Part shown: positions 33,308 through 42,239 of the stretch, piece after piece
Layout of the letters: each line of letters starts with the position of its first letter
Numbering within the stretch: position 1 is the stretch's first letter
DNA from: JBFHNV01 sp041593595
Lineage (GTDB): Bacteria; Pseudomonadota; Gammaproteobacteria; HK1
Length of the DNA: 64,000 nucleotides
Direction of reading: 5' to 3'
Assembly (NCBI GenBank): GCA_041593595.1
Contig: JBFHNV010000003.1
Span: forward strand, 30,075-94,074
The notes under the pieces: generated by a model
The model's database searches: none
What the model saw: only the letters and a program-made list of their open reading frames with translations
What the model was told of the DNA's origin: nothing
Program-made: the position numbers and the translations under genes

Positions 33308-34876
33308 ATGCCGTTCGTACCGGATGATGTCACGGTGCGCGCGCTGCTCGAGCGGCGTGTGGCGACGGACCCCCACGGCCGTTACCTGACCTTCGCCGGC
33401 GAGGGGCTGGACTTCGCGGCGCTGGACGCGGGGGTGAACCGGGTCGCCAACGCGCTCGCGGCGCGCGGCATCGGCGCCGGCGACCGGGTGGCGGTGATGA
33501 TGGACAACCACCCGGACCACGTGCGCGTGTTCTTCGCGCTGGCCAAGCTCGGGGCGGTGGAGATCCCGGTCAACACCCAGCTTCGCCACGACCCGCTGGC
33601 CTACGTGCTCACCGAGGGCGACCCGGCGCTGGTGCTGGCGGACGCGGGCTACGCCCCGGCCATCGAGGCGGCCGCCGCCGCGGGCGGTCGCCGGGCGCCG
33701 CTGGTGTGGCGCGGCACGGACGCGCCGCCGGGGGAGCGCCTCGCGGACCTGGTGGCGGCGGCCCCGGCCCATCCGCCGCCGGGGGCGCCCGCGAGCGACG
33801 ACGTGCTGACGGTGCTGTTCACCTCCGGCACCACCGGCCCGCCCAAGGGGGTGCTGGTCACCGACAGGATGCACCGGGCGGCGGCCCTCGCGAGCACGAT
33901 GGCCGCCGACGTGCGCGACGGCGACGTGCTGTACCTGTGGGAGCCCCTCTACCACGTGGGCGGCATGGAGGTGCTGGTGCTCGCCCTCGAGCACCGGGTG
34001 CGGATCGCCATGACCCCGCGCTTCAGCGTGTCGCGCTTCTTCGACGAGTGCCGCGAGGCGGGCGCGACCCAGATCCACTTCCTGGGCGGCATCCTGCAGA
34101 TGCTGCTCTCGCGCCCGCCGAGCGCCCGCGACCGGGACCACGTGGTGCGCGTCGCCTGGGGCGGCGGCGCGCCGCCCGGTGCCTGGCGCGCCTTCGAGGC
34201 GCGCTTCGGCGTGCAGGTGCGCGAGAGCTACGGCATGACCGAGGCGTCCAGCCTCACGAGCATCAACACCGACGCACGCTTCGCCACCGTGGGCCGCCCG
34301 GCGCCCTGGTTCGAGGTGCGCATCGCGGCCGCGGACGGCACGGCGCTCGCGCCCGGCGAGCGCGGCGAGATCCTGGTGCGGGGGCGCGAGCCCGGGCTGA
34401 TCACGCCGGGCTACTTCCGCAATCCCGAGGCCACCGCCCGGGCGCTGCGCGACGGCTGGCTGCACACGGGGGATCTCGGCTGCCTGGACGGGGACGGCTA
34501 CCTGGTGTTCCTCGGCCGGCTCAAGGACTGCATCCGCCGGCGCGGCGAGAACGTCTCCGCCTGGGAGATCGAGCACGTGGTGGACGCCATGCCGGAGGTG
34601 GCGGAGAGCGCCGCCATCGGCGTCCCGTCGGACCTGGGCGACGAGGAGATCAAGCTGGTCGTGAAGCCCGTCGACGGTGCGCGCCTCGACCCGCGGCGGG
34701 TGTTCCGCTGGTGCGAGGAGCGGCTCGCGCCGTTCCAGGTGCCGCTGTACCTGGAGGTGGTGGACGGCTTCGAGAAGACCGGCACCCAGCGCATCCGCAA
34801 GGAGACGCTGTCGCGGGCCACGGAGGGATGCAGCGTGCGACGGGACGAGCCGACCGGGGCAGGGCACGACCGCTGA
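33308..34876 (+). CDS. Acyl-CoA ligase, crotonobetaine/carnitine-CoA ligase (CaiC)-like
   Basis: 522 residues. Motif I FTSGTTGPPKGVLVT starts at residue 171. YGMTEAS is the adenine-site loop; DGWLHTGDLGCLDGDGYLVFLGRLKD and RRRGENVSAWEIE precede the C-terminal lid with the catalytic Lys in GTQRIRKETL. The RRRGENVSAWEIE block is characteristic of the CaiC branch, which activates betaine-type or other short acids. With the TauD-type dioxygenase and enoyl-CoA hydratases downstream it suggests CoA-dependent breakdown of a carnitine-like compound. Start ATG at 33308. Confidence 0.85.
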   Translation: MPFVPDDVTVRALLERRVATDPHGRYLTFAGEGLDFAALDAGVNRVANALAARGIGAGDRVAVMMDNHPDHVRVFFALAKLGAVEIPVNTQLRHDPLAYVLTEGDPALVLADAGYAPAIEAAAAAGGRRAPLVWRGTDAPPGERLADLVAAAPAHPPPGAPASDDVLTVLFTSGTTGPPKGVLVTDRMHRAAALASTMAADVRDGDVLYLWEPLYHVGGMEVLVLALEHRVRIAMTPRFSVSRFFDECREAGATQIHFLGGILQMLLSRPPSARDRDHVVRVAWGGGAPPGAWRAFEARFGVQVRESYGMTEASSLTSINTDARFATVGRPAPWFEVRIAAADGTALAPGERGEILVRGREPGLITPGYFRNPEATARALRDGWLHTGDLGCLDGDGYLVFLGRLKDCIRRRGENVSAWEIEHVVDAMPEVAESAAIGVPSDLGDEEIKLVVKPVDGARLDPRRVFRWCEERLAPFQVPLYLEVVDGFEKTGTQRIRKETLSRATEGCSVRRDEPTGAGHDR

Positions 34877-35000
34877 CGTCCGGTCCCCGGCAGCCCCGCG
34901 AGGCGGCGCCGCTCCGGTCGCGGGCCGGGACCCCGGGGCCGACGGCCGGGTGGCGGCGGTCAGGACCCGACGCCGTTCCGTCACCGCGACCCGTGGCCTG

Positions 35001-35006
35001 TATCAT
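35001..35006 (+). promoter_or_regulatory. Putative -10 box (TATCAT) of the DUF2817 gene
   Basis: CCTGTATCATCGCG is an isolated AT-rich hexamer about 60 bases before the ATG at 35065, in the 188-base gap after the ligase gene. The -35 is not clear. Confidence 0.3.
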
Positions 35007-35064
35007 CGCGCCCGCAGCCGCGCGCCGGACGCGCGCCACAGGACCCATGCGGAGGACACGCCGA

Positions 35065-36189
35065 ATGGATCTGCCGAGCGCCGCGCGGCGCTGCTTCCCT
35101 GCCGACTACCGGGAGGCGCGCGATCGCTTCCTGCGTGCCTGCGAGGCCGCCGGCCACGCGCCACGAGCGTACGCGAACCCACTCCAGGGCCCCCACGGCG
35201 AGGCGCTCGCCGCCGACGCCGCCTGGGTCGGCCCGGGCGACGCGCCGCGCGTGGTGGTGCTGGTGTCGGCCACCCACGGGGTGGAAGGGTTCCCGGGCTC
35301 GGCGGCACAGGTCGACTGGCTCGAGAACGCCGGCGCCGGCGCCCTGGGTGCCGGGGTGGCGATGCTGCTGGTCCACGCCATCAACCCCTACGGGTTCGCC
35401 TGGCAGCGGCGGGTGACCGAGGAAGGCGTGGACCTCAACCGCAACTTCGTCGACTTCTCGCAGCCGCTCCCGGCCAACCCGGGCTACGAGGCGCTGGCCA
35501 CGGCGCTGGTGCCCGAGTCCCTCGACGAGCAGTCCGTGCGCGCCGCGGACGCGCGGATCGACGACTACCGGCGCGAGCACGGCGAGCACGCGCTGATGCT
35601 CGCGCGCAGCGGCGGGCAGTACGTGGATCCCCGCGGCGTGTTCTACGGTGGCGACCGTCCGACCTGGTCGCGCCGCACCCTCGAGCGCATCGTGGCCGAT
35701 CACGGGCTCGCGGGGCGCGAGCTGGTGGCGGTGGTGGACGTCCACACGGGTCTCGGTCCGTTCGGCTACGGGGAGCCCATCTGCGCGCACACCGTCGATA
35801 CCGTGAACGTGGAGCGCGCGTTCCGCTGGTACGGGCGATCGGTGACGCAGCCTGCCCTTGGCACCTCGTCCTCGGTGGAGAAGACCGGGCTCGCCGAGTA
35901 CGGGTGGGAGGCGATGCTGGGCGAGCGCGTGACCTTCGTGGCGCTGGAGTTCGGGACCTTTCCCCCGGCCAACGGGCTGCGGGTGCTGCGCGCCGATCAC
36001 TGGCTGCACGCGGCGCGCAACGTGGACTGGCAGGACCCCCGGGTGCAGGCCATCAAGCGTGACATCCGGCTGCACTTCGCGCCGGTCACCCTCGACTGGC
36101 AGGAGATGGTGCTGTTCCGCACCCGCCAGGTGGTGCGCCAGGCCATCGCCGGAGTGGCGGGCACGCCGGAAGACGTGCTGCCGCGCTGA
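35065..36189 (+). CDS. DUF2817 / M14-like zinc carboxypeptidase-fold protein
   Basis: 374 residues. Zinc ligands of the M14-like fold are visible: His and Glu in SATHGVEGFPGSAAQ, and His in VVDVHTGLGPFGYGE; NPYGFAWQRRVTEEGVDLNRNF is the substrate-binding asparagine/arginine block of carboxypeptidases. A catalytic Glu probably lies in VALEFGTF. No signal peptide, so a cytoplasmic peptidase or amidohydrolase. GGAGG sits nine bases before the ATG at 35065, which I preferred to the ATG at 35047. It converges on the flavoenzyme gene. The substrate is unknown; deacylation of an N-acyl amino acid is possible. Confidence 0.8.
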   Translation: MDLPSAARRCFPADYREARDRFLRACEAAGHAPRAYANPLQGPHGEALAADAAWVGPGDAPRVVVLVSATHGVEGFPGSAAQVDWLENAGAGALGAGVAMLLVHAINPYGFAWQRRVTEEGVDLNRNFVDFSQPLPANPGYEALATALVPESLDEQSVRAADARIDDYRREHGEHALMLARSGGQYVDPRGVFYGGDRPTWSRRTLERIVADHGLAGRELVAVVDVHTGLGPFGYGEPICAHTVDTVNVERAFRWYGRSVTQPALGTSSSVEKTGLAEYGWEAMLGERVTFVALEFGTFPPANGLRVLRADHWLHAARNVDWQDPRVQAIKRDIRLHFAPVTLDWQEMVLFRTRQVVRQAIAGVAGTPEDVLPR

Positions 36190-36219
36190 CGGCGACGTGC
36201 CCCCGCGCCCGGCGCCGCC

Positions 36220-38274
36220 TCAGACCGTCATGCACAGCCTCAGCGCGTCCAGCACCGCGCTGTGGATGTTGCGGCTGGACACCGCGTCGCCCACCCGGTG
36301 CAGCGCGAACCCTTCGCCATCGCCATCGCCATCGCCATCGGGCTGCGGCTCGCCCGCGAGCAGGGCGTCGATGTGGGTGACGCCGTCGTTCGACGACTGC
36401 GCGCGCAGCGCCTGATACAGATCGTCCGAAGGCTGGGTGCCGTGCTCGACCACCACCCGGTCCACCGTCAAGGTCTCCACCGCCCCCGTGTAGTCGTTGA
36501 CCAGCGTCGCGCGCAGCCGATTGCCGTCGCGATCCACCCGCGTGAGGCGCCGGTCGAAGCGGGTCTCGAGCCCCAGCTCGTAGTGGCGCCGCTTCCAGAT
36601 GGCGCGCTCGGCGTAGCTCATCTCCTCGCAGAGCGACCCGTCGATGGCGGCCAGGGTCACGTGGCGGCCCTGCATCATCAGGTGCTCGGCGGCGGTGATC
36701 CCGGCGTGGCGTCCGGTGCCGTCGTAGACCAGCACCTCATGGCCGCCGCCGGCGCCGCCCGAGAGCACGTCCCAGGCGCTGTCGCAGTGCTCGGCGCCGT
36801 CCAGCCAGTCGAGCTGCGGCACACCGCCGGTGGCGACGATCACCGCGTCGGGATCCAGCGCCAGCACGTCCTCCGGCTCGGCGTAGACACCGGTGCGAAG
36901 CGTCGCGCCGAGGCGCTCGAGCTCCGCGACCCGCCAGTCCACCACGCCGATGAGATCCCGCCGCCAGGACGCGCGCACCGCCAGCAGCACCTGGCCGCCG
37001 GGGCGATCCGCGGCCTCCAGCAGCGTCACCCGGTGGCCCCGCGCCGCGCACACCCGGGCCGCCTCCAGCCCCGCCGGGCCGGCGCCGATTACCACCACGC
37101 CGCGCCGCCGCGATTCCGGCAACGGCGCGATCTCGTGGGGCAGGCGGTGCTCGGCGCCGCTCGCCGGGTTGTGCAGGCACGCGGGGCGCTGCTCGCTCAT
37201 GCAGTGGGTGGCGCCCACGCAGGGGCGCACCGTGTGCTCGAGCCCCGCCTCGAGCTTGCGCACCAGATGCGGATCGGCGATGTGTGCCCGGGTCATGGCG
37301 GCCATGTCCACCAGCCCCTCGCGGATCGCATGGCGCGCGGTAGCGAGATCGGCGATGCGCGCGGCGTGGAACACCGGGAGCCTCACCTCGCGGCGGAACG
37401 CCCCTGCGTTGCGCAGCCACGGCGCGATGGGGGAGGCCATGCCCGGCATGTTGTCCACCGCCAGCGCGAGCTGGGTGTCCATGCGCCCGTAGATGGCGTT
37501 GAAGAAGTCGACGCAGCCGCTCGCCTGGAAGCGGTGGGCGATGCGCACGCACTCCTCGAAGCCGAGCCCCTCCGGGATCCCCTCGTCCACCACCATGCGC
37601 ACGCCCACCAGGAAGCGGCCCTCGGTGCGCTCGCGGATGGCCTCGAGCACCATCAGGCCGAAGCGGCAGCGGTTCTCGAGCGAGCCCCCGAAGCGGTCGC
37701 TGCGCAGGTTCGTGACCGGGGAGAGGAACTGGCCGATGAGGTGACCGCCGGTGAGCACCTCGATGCCGTCGAGCCCGCCCTGCTTGCAGCGCAGCGCCGC
37801 CTGCGCGTAGGCGTCCACCACCCGCGCCACGTCGTGCTCGTCCATGGCCTTGGGGAAGCTGCGGTGCTGGGTCTCGCGCACCACCGAGGGAGCGATGGTG
37901 GGGAGCTTGTCGCCGCCATAGGACTCGCCACGCCGGCCCAGGTGCGTGATCTGGCACATGAGCGCCGCGCCCTGGGCGTGGATGCGCTGCGAGAAGGCTT
38001 CGAGGTGCGGGACGATGGCGTCGGTGCCCACGTTGAGCTGGTGAAACACGTTGGGGCTGTCCGGGGCCACGTTGGACGAGCCCCCGAACATGGTGAGGGC
38101 GAGCCCGCCGCGGGCCTTCTCCTCGTGGTAGCGCTGGTAGCGCTCCAGCGGCAGGCCGCCCTCCTGGAGCCCGCTGGCATGACTCGTGCTCATGATGCGG
38201 TTGCGAAGCCGCAGGTGCCCGATGGTGAGTGGCTCGAGCAGCGGATCGGTGCGGCCAGGGGCCGTGTCGGTCAT
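36220..38274 (-). CDS. FMN/FAD N-demethylase-type oxidoreductase (trimethylamine dehydrogenase / N-methylproline demethylase-like)
   Basis: 684 residues in two parts. An N-terminal old-yellow-enzyme TIM barrel binds FMN (LLEPLTIGHLRLRNRIMSTSHA, GGSSNVAPDSPN, then GGSLENRCRFGLMVLEAI) and a C-terminal NAD(P)/FAD module has GVVVIGAGPAGLEAARVCAARG. Between them the Fe-S ligand region reads RPCVGATHCMSEQRPACLHNP, with Ala where trimethylamine dehydrogenase has one cysteine; this is also seen in N-methylproline demethylase relatives. A four-copy CGCCAT repeat (36315-36338) encodes DGDGDGDG near the C terminus. It would remove N-methyl groups from a tertiary amine. First of a long minus-strand run. 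Confidence 0.85.
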   Translation of the reverse strand: MTDTAPGRTDPLLEPLTIGHLRLRNRIMSTSHASGLQEGGLPLERYQRYHEEKARGGLALTMFGGSSNVAPDSPNVFHQLNVGTDAIVPHLEAFSQRIHAQGAALMCQITHLGRRGESYGGDKLPTIAPSVVRETQHRSFPKAMDEHDVARVVDAYAQAALRCKQGGLDGIEVLTGGHLIGQFLSPVTNLRSDRFGGSLENRCRFGLMVLEAIRERTEGRFLVGVRMVVDEGIPEGLGFEECVRIAHRFQASGCVDFFNAIYGRMDTQLALAVDNMPGMASPIAPWLRNAGAFRREVRLPVFHAARIADLATARHAIREGLVDMAAMTRAHIADPHLVRKLEAGLEHTVRPCVGATHCMSEQRPACLHNPASGAEHRLPHEIAPLPESRRRGVVVIGAGPAGLEAARVCAARGHRVTLLEAADRPGGQVLLAVRASWRRDLIGVVDWRVAELERLGATLRTGVYAEPEDVLALDPDAVIVATGGVPQLDWLDGAEHCDSAWDVLSGGAGGGHEVLVYDGTGRHAGITAAEHLMMQGRHVTLAAIDGSLCEEMSYAERAIWKRRHYELGLETRFDRRLTRVDRDGNRLRATLVNDYTGAVETLTVDRVVVEHGTQPSDDLYQALRAQSSNDGVTHIDALLAGEPQPDGDGDGDGEGFALHRVGDAVSSRNIHSAVLDALRLCMTV
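36315..36338. repeat. Hexanucleotide tandem repeat, four copies of CGCCAT
   Basis: Four exact copies inside the N-demethylase-type gene, encoding an Asp-Gly run near its C terminus. Copy number change would not shift the frame because the unit is six bases. Confidence 0.8.
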
Positions 38275-38314
38275 GGCCGGGCTCCGGTGCGATCGCGCCG
38301 AGTCGGGCGCCGGA

Positions 38315-39427
38315 TCATGGCACGGCGCCGGCCCGGGTGGCGTCGGGCTCCCCGCGTCCACCTGCCCGCCGCCAGGCCGCCACGTCGCGCAGGCCCGAGG
38401 CGGGCGTCACCCCGCCGCGCACCGCGCCGGCGGCGGTCTCGCCCCACAGCTCCGCGAAGCTCGGCGGCAATTCGCGGCTGCCGGGCACCGCGAGCCACAG
38501 GCGGTAGAGCAGGCGCTTGCGGCCCGGCTCGTCGAAGTCGACGATGGCGGTGCGCGCGTGGTAGGTGACGTGGTTGTTGACCAGCAGGATGTCACCGTCG
38601 CCCATGCGCACCTGCACCGCCAGCTCGTCCGCGATCGCCGCGAGCGCGTCCAGCGCCTCGTCCTGGCGCGGGCGCAGTCTCGGCACTTCCCCGAAGCGCT
38701 GCGCCGACTCCACGTACGCGCGCGAGTACTGGCTCGTGAAGCGGCCGCGGTGCACGGCGAACACCGGGCTCTCGTAGTAGCGCCGCTCGCCCGCGACCTC
38801 CTCGCCCTGGCGGCTGTGACAGTACGTGCCGTAGAGCTCCTCCAGGAGCTCCGGGCAGCGCTCGAGCATCGCGTTGTGGATCGCCGGCGTGCTGACGATG
38901 CGGTTCTCGCCGCCCTTCCGGCACTGGCGCGCGCACAGCAGCACGGCCACGTCGCAGCGATCCGTGTGGAAGCGCAGCGGCGCGTTGCTGCGATAGCCCC
39001 GCGAGTGCGCGAGCCCCAGCTGCTCGCCGTGGTCGCGCACCTCGGCGAGGAACTCCCCGGCGCTGTTCTGCGACACCGCGGTGCCCAGATGCGTGCCGAT
39101 GCCCCACAGCGCGGCGCGCAGGGTCTCGGGCGTGTGCCGCTCCACCGGGAGACCGCGAAGGCACGCGACGCCGCAGCCGTGCTCCAGGGACTCGGTGACC
39201 GCGGCGAGGCGCGCACCGAGGCGCGGCAGCGGGAATTCGGCGGCGGTGATCCCGAAGAGCCCGGTCCCCTCGGCACGCGCCGCCACCGCCGCCACGACGC
39301 CCGCGATCTCGTCGATCGCTGCCGCGTCCAGCTCGTGGATCCAGTCCCTGCGTGCGGCGAACCCGGCTCCGGTCCACACCTCCGGCCCCGACAGGGGTGC
39401 CAGGTGCGCGGCCTGCCCGCCGCTCAC
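38315..39427 (-). CDS. TauD/TfdA-family Fe(II)/2-oxoglutarate dioxygenase (gamma-butyrobetaine hydroxylase-like)
   Basis: 370 residues. The iron triad is visible: His154 and Asp156 in LRFHTDRCDVA, and distal His290 in VTYHARTA, with the 2-oxoglutarate Arg in GRKRLLYRLWL. The middle (GENRIVSTPAIHNAML) matches the TauD/gamma-butyrobetaine hydroxylase group. It would hydroxylate an aliphatic or betaine substrate, giving succinate and CO2. The GTG start at 39427 overlaps the hydrolase stop (GTGA), so the two are translated together. It lies 40 bases upstream of the demethylase-type gene. The open frame runs further 5' but that part is the hydrolase gene in another frame. Confidence 0.82.
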   Translation of the reverse strand: MSGGQAAHLAPLSGPEVWTGAGFAARRDWIHELDAAAIDEIAGVVAAVAARAEGTGLFGITAAEFPLPRLGARLAAVTESLEHGCGVACLRGLPVERHTPETLRAALWGIGTHLGTAVSQNSAGEFLAEVRDHGEQLGLAHSRGYRSNAPLRFHTDRCDVAVLLCARQCRKGGENRIVSTPAIHNAMLERCPELLEELYGTYCHSRQGEEVAGERRYYESPVFAVHRGRFTSQYSRAYVESAQRFGEVPRLRPRQDEALDALAAIADELAVQVRMGDGDILLVNNHVTYHARTAIVDFDEPGRKRLLYRLWLAVPGSRELPPSFAELWGETAAGAVRGGVTPASGLRDVAAWRRAGGRGEPDATRAGAVP

Positions 39428-40209
39428 GCCCCGCACTCCGCGAGGAACGCCGCCGCGAGCCCCGCCACCTGCCCCGGCGCCTCCTCGACGACGTTGTGGC
39501 GGAGCCCCGCGAGGATCTCGAGGCGCGACCCCGCCACCCGCTCGTGGATGAGCCGCGCCATGCGCGGCGTGGAGCCCACGTCGTGCTCGCCGGTCATCAC
39601 CAGCGTCGGCGCGGTGATGGCGGTGAGCTCCTCGTCCATGTCCGAGGTGGCGAACACGCGGTAGGCCGCGGCGTAGCCCACCGGGTCGTTGGCGAGAGCC
39701 CGGCGCCTGCGCGCCTCCACGATCTCCGGGTGCCGCGCGCGGAACTCCGGTGTGAACCAGCGCTCGATGGCGGCGTCCACGGTGCCGGTGGCCCCGCCGC
39801 GCTCGAGGGTCTCCGCCCGCTCGCGGATGCGCGAGCGCTCCTCGGGCGTGCGCCCGGCCACGGAGCTGACGAGCACGAGCCCGCGCACGCGCTCCGGCGC
39901 GCTGGCCGCGAGGGCCTGGGCGATCATTCCGCCGAAGGAGAAGCCCAGCACGTGGGCGCGGTCGCATCCGCGTGCGTCGAGCAGGTCCACCGCGTCGGCC
40001 ACGTAGTCGGCGAGGGCGTAGGGTCCGCGCGGCTTGCCGGAGGCGCCGTGGCCGCGCAGGTCGTGGCGCAGCACCCGGAAGCGCAGGGCGAGTGACGCGG
40101 CCAGCGGGTCGAAGGACACCATGCTCGAGCCCACGCCGTGCAGCATGAGCAATGCAGGGCCATCGCCCTCCTCGCGCCAGGCGATGTCCACTCCCCGGGG
40201 CGCGATCAT
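39424..40209 (-). CDS. Alpha/beta hydrolase (3-oxoadipate enol-lactonase-like)
   Basis: 261 residues from the ATG at 40209; a GTG at 40233 would give 269. Oxyanion strand MLHGVGSSM, nucleophile Ser in GFSFGGM, acid in TGEHDVGS and His in LRHNVVEE are all present in order. The chain is close in size and motif spacing to lactone/ester hydrolases that open enol-lactones. A GGGGGG run precedes the ATG at 40209. It overlaps the dioxygenase gene downstream and, if the GTG is used, the luciferase-like gene upstream by 11 bases. It would hydrolyse an ester, lactone or thioester intermediate of the pathway. Confidence 0.82.
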   Translation of the reverse strand: MIAPRGVDIAWREEGDGPALLMLHGVGSSMVSFDPLAASLALRFRVLRHDLRGHGASGKPRGPYALADYVADAVDLLDARGCDRAHVLGFSFGGMIAQALAASAPERVRGLVLVSSVAGRTPEERSRIRERAETLERGGATGTVDAAIERWFTPEFRARHPEIVEARRRRALANDPVGYAAAYRVFATSDMDEELTAITAPTLVMTGEHDVGSTPRMARLIHERVAGSRLEILAGLRHNVVEEAPGQVAGLAAAFLAECGA

Positions 40210-40222
40210 GCCCCCCGCGATC

Positions 40223-41293
40223 TCAGTCGTCACCGGCGGCGACCCCGGTGTGCGCCAGCCGCTCGAAGCAGGGCATCACGCGCTCGATGAACAGGTCGAG
40301 GGAGCGGCGCGCCTGCCGGTGCGGCAGGTCGAAGCTGGCGCCGTAGCAGAAGTAGTCGAATCCGAGCGCCTCGTAGGCGCGCAGGCGCTCCACCACCTCA
40401 TCCGGGGTGCCGAACATCATCGCCTGGTGAATCTGGCGCAGCCGCTCGTCCTTGGTGGCGTCGTCCTCGTCCGGCAGCGGCGCGGGGAATCCGTTCTCCA
40501 CGCTGCCGCTGGTCTGGAACAGCCCGGCGAAGCGGCGCGAGTAGCGGTACTCCGTCTCGGCGATCTCGCGCCACTGCCCCGGGCGCTCGTAGACGCAGGT
40601 GCGGCGCAGCACCAGCAGGCGCGGACGCGGGATGCCGGGGTTCGCGGCCATGGTCTCCCGGTACTTGCGCGCCAGATCCTCCACCTCGGCGAAGGGCTTC
40701 GAGAGCGGCGTGCACATGATCTCGAGACCGTTCTCCACCGCCCACTGGAAGGTCTCCGGGCCCCGGCAGGCGACCCAGATGGGGGGATGGGGCCGCTGCA
40801 CGGGCTTCGGCAGCGCCGTGGCCCGCGGGAAGCTCCAGCGCTCGCCCCGGTGCTCCACGTCCCCGGCCCAGAGCTGCTTCAGCAGCGGCACCATCTCGCG
40901 CAGATGTGCGCCGCCCTGGACCTGCGGGATGCCGTTCGCCATGCGGTCGAACTCGTACTGGAACGCGCCCCGCCCGACGCCCAGCTCGAGCCGCCCGCCG
41001 GAGTAGAGGTCGAACAGCCCCACCTCCCCGGCCAGGCGGATCGGGTGCCAGTACGGCGCCACCACCACCGCCGGCCCGAGGCGGATGCGCTCCGTGTGCT
41101 CGGCCCAGTGGGTGAGCTGCAGGAACGGGTTCGGCGCGATGGTGAGCTCCACCCCGTGGTGCTCCGCCGCCCAGGCGATGTCGAAGCCCCCCTGCTCCGC
41201 CGTCTTGACCAGATCCAGCGCCTCGTCGACGACCTGGCGCATGGGCGTCGCCGGGTCCACACGCTGCATGTTCACCGAGATCGCGAATCGCAC
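40223..41293 (-). CDS. Luciferase-like (LLM) flavin-dependent monooxygenase
   Basis: 356 residues. F420/FMN bacterial-luciferase fold: FAISVNM at the N terminus, AAEHHGVELTIAPNPFLQL, RIRLGPAVVVAPYWHPIRLAGEV, LFDLYSGGRLELGVGRGAF, and PPIWVACRGPETFQWAVENG. It would oxygenate or desulfonate a small organic substrate using reduced flavin from an unseen reductase. GTG start at 41293 with GAGGAGG upstream. Placed between a hairpin-rich gap and the hydrolase gene. Confidence 0.85.
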   Translation of the reverse strand: MRFAISVNMQRVDPATPMRQVVDEALDLVKTAEQGGFDIAWAAEHHGVELTIAPNPFLQLTHWAEHTERIRLGPAVVVAPYWHPIRLAGEVGLFDLYSGGRLELGVGRGAFQYEFDRMANGIPQVQGGAHLREMVPLLKQLWAGDVEHRGERWSFPRATALPKPVQRPHPPIWVACRGPETFQWAVENGLEIMCTPLSKPFAEVEDLARKYRETMAANPGIPRPRLLVLRRTCVYERPGQWREIAETEYRYSRRFAGLFQTSGSVENGFPAPLPDEDDATKDERLRQIHQAMMFGTPDEVVERLRAYEALGFDYFCYGASFDLPHRQARRSLDLFIERVMPCFERLAHTGVAAGDD

Positions 41294-41465
41294 GGGGTTC
41301 CTCCTCGTTGTTCCCGTCGAGATTCGACGTCCTGTCGAAGCTCGACTCGCTACGCCGAAGACGCGGTCTCCGGCTCGCTCCATGCATCGGGCACCGTCGT
41401 GCTCGATGCATGCCGGTACGTCCCTGTACCGGACGCAGGTCGTCGAAGATGTCTTCGACGGCCTG
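41294..41465. repeat. Cluster of perfect and near-perfect hairpins
   Basis: This 172-base gap holds at least four stems in series: TTCGAC/GTCGAA (41323-41339), a 14-base arm with one mismatch (41381-41394 with 41399-41412, tip CGTC), CCGGTAC/GTACCGG (41413-41432) and CGTCGAAGA/TCTTCGACG (41441-41460, two-base loop). The region lies between the second hydratase gene and the luciferase-like gene, both minus strand. It could end transcription of the upstream gene or be a composite dispersed repeat. Confidence 0.65.
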
Positions 41466-42239
41466 CTACTTCTTGCGCGCGGAGCGCTCGTCGAAGAAGC
41501 GCTGCATCTCGGCCTGGGGCTCGCCGGCGGCGAAGGCCTCCGCCTCGATGGCCGCGCCCTTCTCGAAGGCTTCGTCGAAGTCGGGCTGGGTCACCTCCCT
41601 GAAGCGGCGCTTGTTCAGGCGCATGGCGATGGGCGGCTTGGACGCGAGCAGCGCGGCGACCTCGCGCGCCTTCCCCATCACCTGCTCGCGGGGCACCAGA
41701 TGGTGGATGAGGCCCACGTGGTGGCACTCCTCGCCGTCCATCATGCGTCCGGTCAGGGTCAGCTCGATGGTGCGCGACAGGCCGATGCGCGAGAGCATCA
41801 GCATCGGGCCGAGCACGCTCGGGATGCCGGAGTTGATCTCGGGCTGGCCCATGCGGGTGCCGGGATGGCCCACCCGCACGTCGGTGAGCAGGGCGAACTG
41901 GAAGGCGGAGCCCGCGGCGACGCCGTTGAGCGCCGCCACGCAGCCCTTCTCCAGGTTGCGCAGGCCGTCGTAGAACCCGCGCCAGGACAGGAACCAGCGC
42001 TCGGCGTCGGCGCCGGAGGTGAAGGCCATGGTCTCCGACAGGTCCTGGCCCGCGCTGAAGGCGTCGTCCCCGGCGCCGGTCACGATGACCGCGCGCACCT
42101 GCGGGTCGGCGTTGAACCCGGCGAGCGCCGCGGAGACCTGCTCGCGCATGGGCGTGTCCCAGGCGTTCAGCCGCTCCGGCCGGTTGAGGGTGATGCACCC
42201 GATACCGCCCTCCACCGATACCAGCACGCTGTCGTTCAT
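41466..42239 (-). CDS. Enoyl-CoA hydratase/isomerase family protein (first of pair)
   Basis: 257 residues of crotonase fold. CITLNRPERLNAWDTPMR, AVIVTGAGDDAFSAGQDL (oxyanion-forming loop) and a second loop LNGVAAGSAFQFALLTDVRVG are present. The family normally has two catalytic glutamates or variants; here MGQPEINSGIPSVLG provides one candidate and the other position is altered, so hydratase, isomerase or carnityl-CoA dehydratase (CaiD-like) activity are all possible. The ATG at 42239 overlaps the stop of the second hydratase gene (ATGA) and has AAGGAGA upstream. Confidence 0.85.
   Translation of the reverse strand: MNDSVLVSVEGGIGCITLNRPERLNAWDTPMREQVSAALAGFNADPQVRAVIVTGAGDDAFSAGQDLSETMAFTSGADAERWFLSWRGFYDGLRNLEKGCVAALNGVAAGSAFQFALLTDVRVGHPGTRMGQPEINSGIPSVLGPMLMLSRIGLSRTIELTLTGRMMDGEECHHVGLIHHLVPREQVMGKAREVAALLASKPPIAMRLNKRRFREVTQPDFDEAFEKGAAIEAEAFAAGEPQAEMQRFFDERSARKK

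Noticed and set aside
34677..36062. Several other long frames over the ligase and DUF2817 genes
   Set aside because: GC-rich DNA gives long shadow frames; they are Arg/Ala/Gly-rich with no motifs, while the annotated frames carry full enzyme motifs.
36315..36338. Hexamer repeat as a phase-variation switch
   Set aside because: The unit is a multiple of three, so copy changes would not alter the frame.
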